Shown here one piece after another: positions 6,196-10,688 of a stretch of DNA of 10,688 nucleotides. The position numbers and the translations under genes were made by a program. How positions within the stretch are numbered: position 1 is the first letter of the stretch; every line of letters starts with the position of its first letter. Below the pieces are notes generated by a model, which made no database searches, was not told the DNA's origin, and was given only the letters and a program-made list of their open reading frames with translations. Where the stretch lies: NCBI GenBank assembly GCA_031287655.1, contig JAITSR010000013.1, positions 1 through 10,688 on the forward strand, in the 5' to 3' direction. This DNA is from Clostridiales bacterium (GTDB lineage Bacteria; Bacillota; Clostridia; WRLR01).

Positions 6196-6849
6196 GTGAA
6201 CAATTTGAAAATCGAAAAAATCACAGACAATATCTTTCGGGTGACGATAACGCTGAACGACCTTGAACAGCGGCATATCGACATCAACTCGATTGACATC
6301 AACTCCCCGCAGACGATCTCGCTGTTCAACGACTTGATGGAGCAAGTCGCAAGCCAGTTCGGCTTTGACTTTTCCGGCACCCAGCTCATCATCGACCCCG
6401 TTCCGAACCTCGACAACAGCTTTGACATCACAATCACGAAGATTGATGAGGAAATGGATTTTGAATCGATTCACAAATATATCAAAAACCGTTACAAAAA
6501 GTCCGAGGTCAGCGTCAAAAAGAAGGCCGGAAATGTTTTTTCAAATATCCTCGTCTACGCGTTCAAGACGTTTGACGACGTCTGCACACTCTCCGACCTG
6601 ATCTGCGACGTCTATGCCGGGAGCAGTTCGCTGTACAAACACGCGAATCAGTATTACCTCACGCTGTCAAAGAACCACATCAAAATCCATGACGAGCGCG
6701 TGCTCGAATGTAACCTGAACGAGTTCGGCTCCAAGATACACAGCCCTGCGACATTCGAGGGCTATCTGAACGAGCACGGCGTACTGCTGATCGAGGAACA
6801 GGCCGTCGAACGCCTGCGGGACTTGTGCTGCAGCGTGCCCGGCGAGTAA
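6196..6849 (+). CDS. mecA: MecA-family adaptor protein for ClpC
   Basis: MecA proteins bind target proteins through the N-terminal domain and deliver them to the ClpC ATPase of the ClpCP protease through the C-terminal domain. In B. subtilis targets include ComK. This 217-aa protein has normal family length. It begins with the typical LKIEKITDNIFRVTITLNDL and contains the ITITKI strand and FGFDFSGTQL characteristic of the N-domain (about 1-90). A basic linker (about 91-110, NRYKKSEVSVKKK) leads to the C-domain (about 113-212), with VYAFKTFDDVC matching the family. The GTG at 6196 is the longest start. The TTG at 6205 gives the usual (M)KIEKI N-terminus and has GGGTGA (6194-6199) 5 nt upstream, so it may be the true start. 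It is monocistronic and divergent from xpaC. ClpC and competence genes are not in view, so its targets are unknown. Confidence 0.9.
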   Translation: MNNLKIEKITDNIFRVTITLNDLEQRHIDINSIDINSPQTISLFNDLMEQVASQFGFDFSGTQLIIDPVPNLDNSFDITITKIDEEMDFESIHKYIKNRYKKSEVSVKKKAGNVFSNILVYAFKTFDDVCTLSDLICDVYAGSSSLYKHANQYYLTLSKNHIKIHDERVLECNLNEFGSKIHSPATFEGYLNEHGVLLIEEQAVERLRDLCCSVPGE

Positions 6850-6900
6850 CAAACCGGCAAATTCGCGGCGAATAATTCAAAAAAACAGCGCGGCGGCGGT

Positions 6901-8196
6901 TCAGCGCGTCCGCAATTCCTCAAACCGGACCCCGCCCTGATAGAGTCTGACACGATCGCCCTCGACCGTCGAATAGACGCTGAGCGGCGGCTGTTTTCCG
7001 CGTGCGGGCAGACTCCCCGCGACTGTCACCGTCAGCGCGCCGCCCTCGGCCGAGGCAAAGATCACAAGGTTGCTGTCCAACGTATTCGTAAACCGAAAAT
7101 CGCCCGCCGCGCCGCTTCCGCCGCCGGAGCTTCCGTCGTCGGCGCTTTCGCCGCCGTCCGCAGTCTCAGAAGGGCCCTGCCCCAAGAGCGCCGTACCGAA
7201 CCCGACGTCACAATAGACAAAATCAAGACCGTCCGCGTTGAGCGCCGCCTCGCGCTCGATCTTTGACGCGTCCACGCCCGCGCGCAGGACCGCGAGGAAC
7301 AGCGTCGTCGCGAGCAGATCGTATTCCTCCGCACGTCTCTCCGTTTGCAGCCCGGCCTCTTTGAGATAGCGCGTCAGCGAAAAAGGTCCCGCCGCGGAGC
7401 CGTTTTTTGGTATCCAGACCTTGTGGACCGCGGACGCGGCGCGCGCGGCGAGTTCCGCGTCAAAGCCCTCCGGCAGCGGGGTCACGGCTTCTCCGAGCAC
7501 GGTCCGAATATCCAGAAGCATTTCCGACGTTACGCGCGGCGCGATCGGGACGACGCCGCCCGTTCCGGCATCCGCGCCGTCCGCCCCGTCCAAGAGATAC
7601 GGCTCAAACGGGTGCGCGAGATAATCTTCAAAGATTCGGTCGAACTGCCCGTCCACGTCAAACGAGAGACCTTCCTCGGAAGGTCTCAGAAAAAGCGAAT
7701 ACGACGAGTCCGCCGCGCCGCGCCGCAGCTCGATGTTCGCGTCCTTTGGCCCCCGGTCGATAAACTGCTTCATCATCAGGAGCTTCCCACGAAAAGCCTC
7801 GGCGTCGGCTTTCATCGCGGGCGCAAGCTCCCCGCCGTAGCCGCGCAGGAAGCCGGAAAAAAGGCGGCTGGGATAATAAGCCGCGGACTTGCCGTCGAGC
7901 GCCGCAAGGATGCGATCCTCGTCCGGCGCAAGGCCGATCTCTGAATTTTGGAATGTGAACTCCGTACCCTGATATGAAAAAAATCCGCGCGCCTCCGCGG
8001 CCTTTTGGCGCTGCGCGGAGGCAATCGCGTCCCGCGCCTCAATAAGCCCCGCCCCGGAATAGTCGACGCCTTGATAGACGGCCCCGCGCGGCGCGGCGTT
8101 CTCAGGCTGCCGATTGCCGAGCGTAAAATAGCCAAGCGACAGCGAGAGGGCGATCTGCAAAAAAACAAAACCGAAAAACAGCAAGAGCCGCTTCAT
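6901..8196 (-). CDS. VanW-like membrane-anchored protein with degenerate core motif
   Basis: This is a 431-aa protein. Residues 4-26 are a hydrophobic signal or anchor, with the body probably outside the membrane. Residues 36-105 (GAVYQGVDYSGAGLIEARDAI, then FTFQNSEIGL) resemble the PG-binding-4-like N-domain found before VanW domains. From about 270, ATTLFLAVLRAG (296-307), a DFVYCDVGFGTALLG strand, GDFRFTNTLDSNLVIFAS (365-382) and LTVTVAG follow the order of a VanW domain. The family's GGGxCQ signature, expected just before TTL, is replaced by EEYDLLA (290-296). A Gly/Ser/Asp-rich loop (about 343-364) interrupts the domain. VanW function is not established; VanW genes occur in some vancomycin-resistance clusters, but nothing here indicates resistance. 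GGGG (8202-8205) lies 5 nt before the ATG. It is the last gene of the operon, 11 nt after the PRC-barrel gene. Confidence 0.65.
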   Translation of the reverse strand: MKRLLLFFGFVFLQIALSLSLGYFTLGNRQPENAAPRGAVYQGVDYSGAGLIEARDAIASAQRQKAAEARGFFSYQGTEFTFQNSEIGLAPDEDRILAALDGKSAAYYPSRLFSGFLRGYGGELAPAMKADAEAFRGKLLMMKQFIDRGPKDANIELRRGAADSSYSLFLRPSEEGLSFDVDGQFDRIFEDYLAHPFEPYLLDGADGADAGTGGVVPIAPRVTSEMLLDIRTVLGEAVTPLPEGFDAELAARAASAVHKVWIPKNGSAAGPFSLTRYLKEAGLQTERRAEEYDLLATTLFLAVLRAGVDASKIEREAALNADGLDFVYCDVGFGTALLGQGPSETADGGESADDGSSGGGSGAAGDFRFTNTLDSNLVIFASAEGGALTVTVAGSLPARGKQPPLSVYSTVEGDRVRLYQGGVRFEELRTR

Positions 8197-8207
8197 CCCT
8201 ACCCCTG

Positions 8208-9779
8208 TCAGGCTCTGTTATTCATGACGAGCTGGACCATCTTTCCGATCGCTTTCGCGCTGTTGATCACATCCTCCGTGATCTTTGCGCCTTCCTCGAC
8301 AAGCACGTTCCCTCTGTTGTCCAGAATCGTCTTTGTGATCGTGCGGCCGAGCAAATATTGCTTTTGCCGCTCGTCAAACAGACCCGCTTCCGCGGCGATG
8401 TCGCTATCGGCTTCGTCGTCGGCGGCTTCTTCGGCTTCGCCGCCTGTCTCCCCCGCCATTCCTCCGACCTCCCCGGCCGCGGCAAGGGCCTTTTGATCCG
8501 CGCCAAGGATCACTTCCCCGTCGTCGTCCGTTTGCCCGGCCCCGCTTTCGGCGAGACCCGTCCCGGAATCTTGTTCACCGGTCTGCGCGGTTATATCCTC
8601 GGTCTGCGCGTTCAACACGAAGGTCTCCCCGGCGGTCAGGGCTTCGCCGTCTGTTTTGTCGAGAGCGGCTGAGCCGACGGCGCCGCCTGTTTCATCGGAT
8701 ACGGCCGATTCGGCGGCGGCGTCGGCGGCGCTCTCACTGGGCGCGTCGGCCGCGTCCGCGGACGCTTCACCGCTTTGACCCGCAAAACTCTGACCGTCTG
8801 TGCCGCCAAAAGCGGCTGAGTCGGCGGAGTCGCCTGTTTTATCGGAATCCGGGGGTTCGGCGGCCGTTATCGTTTCCGCAATTTCAACCGCGGCAGTTGT
8901 CATCGTCGCCGTCGCCGCGGCGGGCTCAACCGCGTCCGCCATAGCGTCTGTTCGCGCGCCCGCATCCGCCGCGGTTTCCGTCGCGTATTCCGCGGCAGGC
9001 GCGACAGGCGCGGCTTGCGCGATTGGCGCGTTCGGCGGCGCCGCCGACACAAACGGCACGGTCGGAGACGCTTGCGCGATCGGCGATACCTGCGCGATCG
9101 GCACAGCCGACACAAACGGCGCGGCCGCTTCAAGTATCGGCGGGGGCGCAAATGCCGGAGCGGGCGCCGACTCGCTCACAGCCGGCTGCGGCGCGCCCGG
9201 CGGGCTCACCGGAGGCGCCGGGAACGTCTCCTGCCGCTGCGGCGCGGCGACGGGTTCGTCGGCGGCGCCGTCCCCCAGATCGGTCAGCATCGAGTCAAAC
9301 GCCTCAAAGACGATCACGAGATGCTTCCCATAGGTGATCACGCATTTATCCGGAAGGAACTTCGCGTTCGTGTCTGATAGACCGCTGTTCAGCGGGACAA
9401 ACTCCATTCCCTTGATCCGGCACCGGTCCTCCTCGTCGACAAAAAGCTCCGTAATCTCCCCGGCCATCCGGCCTTTCTTTGTCAAGACCTTGGAACCTTT
9501 GATCTGAACGTTCTTTTCAAGCAGCTCGACCGCGGAGGGGAGCTTGCTGATCATCGAGACGACATTCTCATCCTCCACCGTCACCGCGTATTCGCCGATA
9601 CCGAGGATTCTGTCCGTTGAAATAACCTTCGCCCCAAGCAAGTGCAGCCCGTTGTCGACAACAAGAAAGCTGATCGAACGGTCGTCCGCGTTGATCACAA
9701 GATTCTTCACCGTGCCGATTTCCGTGCCGTCGAATATGCTGATGATCGGAAGCCCAATTATTTCCTGTGTTTTTTTCAT
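8208..9779 (-). CDS. Double PRC-barrel protein with long disordered linker and conserved C-terminal module
   Basis: This is a 523-aa protein with no signal peptide or membrane segment. Residues about 5-75 (IIGLPIISIFDGTEIGTVKNLVI) and about 83-160 (VLTKKGRMAGEITELFVDEEDR) are two PRC-barrel domains, small beta-barrels found in photosynthetic reaction centre H subunit, RimM and many uncharacterised bacterial proteins. Residues about 176-460 are low complexity: first Ala/Pro-rich with PIAQ repeats, then Ala/Asp/Glu/Thr/Gly-rich. The last 56 residues (468-523) are ordered again, with LGRTITKTILDNRGNVLVEEGAKI and a helix plus KMVQLVMN. The ATG at 9779 overlaps the upstream stop by 4 bp and has GGAGG (9787-9791) 7 nt before it. 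PRC-barrels usually act as binding or assembly platforms; here the partner is unknown. Tight coupling to the TPR-like gene and VanW-like gene suggests a shared process. Confidence 0.75.
   Translation of the reverse strand: MKKTQEIIGLPIISIFDGTEIGTVKNLVINADDRSISFLVVDNGLHLLGAKVISTDRILGIGEYAVTVEDENVVSMISKLPSAVELLEKNVQIKGSKVLTKKGRMAGEITELFVDEEDRCRIKGMEFVPLNSGLSDTNAKFLPDKCVITYGKHLVIVFEAFDSMLTDLGDGAADEPVAAPQRQETFPAPPVSPPGAPQPAVSESAPAPAFAPPPILEAAAPFVSAVPIAQVSPIAQASPTVPFVSAAPPNAPIAQAAPVAPAAEYATETAADAGARTDAMADAVEPAAATATMTTAAVEIAETITAAEPPDSDKTGDSADSAAFGGTDGQSFAGQSGEASADAADAPSESAADAAAESAVSDETGGAVGSAALDKTDGEALTAGETFVLNAQTEDITAQTGEQDSGTGLAESGAGQTDDDGEVILGADQKALAAAGEVGGMAGETGGEAEEAADDEADSDIAAEAGLFDERQKQYLLGRTITKTILDNRGNVLVEEGAKITEDVINSAKAIGKMVQLVMNNRA
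8664..8846. repeat. Imperfect direct repeat in the PRC-protein linker
   Basis: Bases 8664-8699 and 8811-8846 (36 bp each, 147 bp apart, an exact codon multiple) differ at 5 positions. On the minus strand they encode DETGGAVGSAAL and DKTGDSADSAAF. This suggests the linker grew by in-frame duplication. Confidence 0.7.
9016..9120. repeat. Short repeats encoding PIAQ motifs
   Basis: The 15-mer GCCGACACAAACGGC occurs exactly at 9043-9057 and 9106-9120, 63 bp (21 codons) apart. Variants of TGCGCGATCGGC occur three times between. On the minus strand they encode three PIAQ motifs and two FVSA motifs in the Ala/Pro-rich part of the linker. Confidence 0.65.
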
Positions 9780-10688
9780 AACCTTTCCTCCGTGTCCTCT
9801 CGAAGAATCACATCCGCGGAATCCTGCGCGACGGTCTCCCGCGGTCTGGATCGGCTCTCCGCCATCTCCAAAATACAGCTCTCCATCGCGTCTAAATCAT
9901 GCCGTGGTATTTGATCCCGGTAATTGTCCCGGTAATTTTCCAAAATATCCAGCGCCAGCTCCACGCTTCCCAATGCCCGGTAGATTTGGCAAAGTTCGAT
10001 GACAAGTTTAAACTCCAAGTCCCGTCCGGGGCGCTTTTCAATCGCCTGATAAAAATATTCGGCGGCTTCTTCCAACATGCCGCTCTGAAGGCGTAGAAAC
10101 GCGAATTTGACCAATTCGTCCGCGTCCGATTCGCCGCCGTCCGGGCACAACTCGCCTACCATACCCATTTTATCAATATTTTGGGCGCTGTCAACCATAT
10201 TTCCACCCTCGGACGGGGAAATATCCGATATTTTTTCTGAATTTTTTGTGGGCGGGCCCTCGCCGCCGTCGGATTCACCCTCCAAAAGCGCCGATTCCGC
10301 AGGTTCGGCCGACGCCTCCCCGGTTTCTTCGGGTTTCTGCTCCGACTCCTGCGGCTCTGCGGGTTCTTCCTCCGGTTCTTCGGGCTTCTGCAGCTCAGAC
10401 CCTATCTTCGTTTCCTGTTCCTGCTCCAGCGGCTCCGGCTCTACCTCTTGTTCTGTTTCCGGCAGCTCTGCGATCTCCGCGGCTATTTCCGACTCTATCA
10501 CCGTGTCCGTGTCCGCCGCAGGTTCTATCGCCGTGTCCGGTTCCGGCTCTTTCGGCTCCGGCGACTCCGACTCTATCTTCCGCTCCGGCTCTGCGATCTC
10601 CGCAGCTATTTCCGGCTCTATCGCCGTATCCGTGTCTGTCTCAGGTTCTATCGCCGTCTCCGTCTCCGGTTCTTGCGGCCCCAATTCC
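9776..10688 (-). CDS. Protein with Glu/Pro repeat region and TPR-like C-terminus (start not visible)
   Basis: The frame is open to the right edge, so the N-terminus is probably outside the window. The visible N-terminal part (about 160 residues, coded from 10688 to about 10200) is dominated by Glu, Pro, Ala, Thr and Ser, with repeats, and is almost certainly disordered. The C-terminal part, coded at about 9850-10120, is helical: ADELVKFAFLRLQSGMLEEA, AAEYFYQAIEKRP, then LVIELCQIYRALGSVELALDIL. This reads as two or three tetratricopeptide-like repeats, a protein-interaction fold. An internal ATG at 10198 with GGGTGG just upstream is a possible start for a shorter protein. However, the in-frame repeats upstream, with many silent changes, support coding beyond it. 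The stop overlaps the PRC-barrel start as ATGA. The product is not recognised; function is unknown. Confidence 0.6.
   Translation of the reverse strand, partial: ELGPQEPETETAIEPETDTDTAIEPEIAAEIAEPERKIESESPEPKEPEPDTAIEPAADTDTVIESEIAAEIAELPETEQEVEPEPLEQEQETKIGSELQKPEEPEEEPAEPQESEQKPEETGEASAEPAESALLEGESDGGEGPPTKNSEKISDISPSEGGNMVDSAQNIDKMGMVGELCPDGGESDADELVKFAFLRLQSGMLEEAAEYFYQAIEKRPGRDLEFKLVIELCQIYRALGSVELALDILENYRDNYRDQIPRHDLDAMESCILEMAESRSRPRETVAQDSADVILREDTEERL
10466..10657. repeat. In-frame repeat in the Glu/Pro region, 123-bp period
   Basis: Blocks 10466-10534 and 10589-10657 are copies at a 123-bp spacing (41 codons); similarity continues about 15 bp further to the right of each block. 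On the minus strand both encode a 23-residue block of the form TAIEP..DTDT.IE.EIAAEIAE. Only four residues differ while eight bases do, so about half the changes are silent, which supports real coding in this frame. Further units may lie beyond the edge. Confidence 0.75.

Noticed and set aside
6861..6910. Possible terminator between mecA and the VanW-like gene
   Set aside because: The ATTCG/CGAAT hairpin (6861-6873) has no T-run on the plus strand. On the minus strand a run of seven T (6879-6885) follows only a 4-bp GCGC stem with a 12-nt loop. Too weak to call.
6901..8196. Vancomycin-resistance locus
   Set aside because: The VanW-like protein is degenerate and no vanH/A/X/R/S-type genes are present; VanW-like proteins are widespread in Gram-positive genomes.
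8664..9120. CRISPR-like or tandem-repeat array
   Set aside because: Repeats are few, imperfect, in frame with the coding strand and lack unique spacers; they are protein-coding duplications.
8800..9333. Plus-strand Ala/Gly-rich frame opposite the PRC linker
   Set aside because: Low-complexity antisense of the linker; the minus strand has conserved domains at both ends of the same frame.

Overview
The window is GC-rich bacterial chromosome. It looks like a Gram-positive anaerobe of the Clostridia/Firmicutes type. A MecA adaptor (residues read like MKIEKI...), an XpaC-family protein, two lipobox-type solute-binding proteins, a clostridial-style HD-GYP protein with a small C-terminal domain, and sigma-A promoters with TGn extended -10 boxes all point that way. 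No outer-membrane genes, RNA genes, CRISPR arrays, insertion sequences or other mobile elements are visible. Family assignments rest on motif recognition by eye; no database was searched.

Layout. Bases 1-354 (minus) hold the N-terminal part of a solute-binding lipoprotein that runs off the left edge. It diverges from a rightward set at 480-4045: nicotinate phosphoribosyltransferase (pncB), an HD-GYP cyclic-di-GMP phosphodiesterase, and a zinc/manganese-binding ZnuA-type lipoprotein. The first two are 15 bp apart and the last two overlap by 4 bp. The two divergent promoters at 362-403 interlock. A second promoter at the end of pncB appears to place the HD-GYP transcript start at its own ATG.

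Convergent to this set is a leftward pair at 4056-5973: an XpaC-family membrane protein followed by an RlmL-type 23S rRNA guanine-N2 methyltransferase, overlapping by 8 bp. The XpaC promoter is the mirror image of the promoter of the rightward mecA gene (6196-6849). Both use TTGAAC -17- TAAGAT, and the two -35 boxes form a palindrome centred on base 6060.

The right third (6901-10688, minus) is a tightly coupled three-gene operon, read right to left. It encodes a partial protein with a Glu/Pro repeat region and a TPR-like C-terminus, then a double PRC-barrel protein with a long disordered linker and a conserved C-terminal module, then a membrane-anchored VanW-like protein whose GGGxCQ motif is missing. 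This operon is the least explained part of the window and the best candidate for an undescribed system, probably at the cell envelope. That role is inference.

A general trait is low-complexity, probably disordered Ala/Gly/Glu/Asp/Pro-rich segments inserted into or appended to at least six of the proteins.
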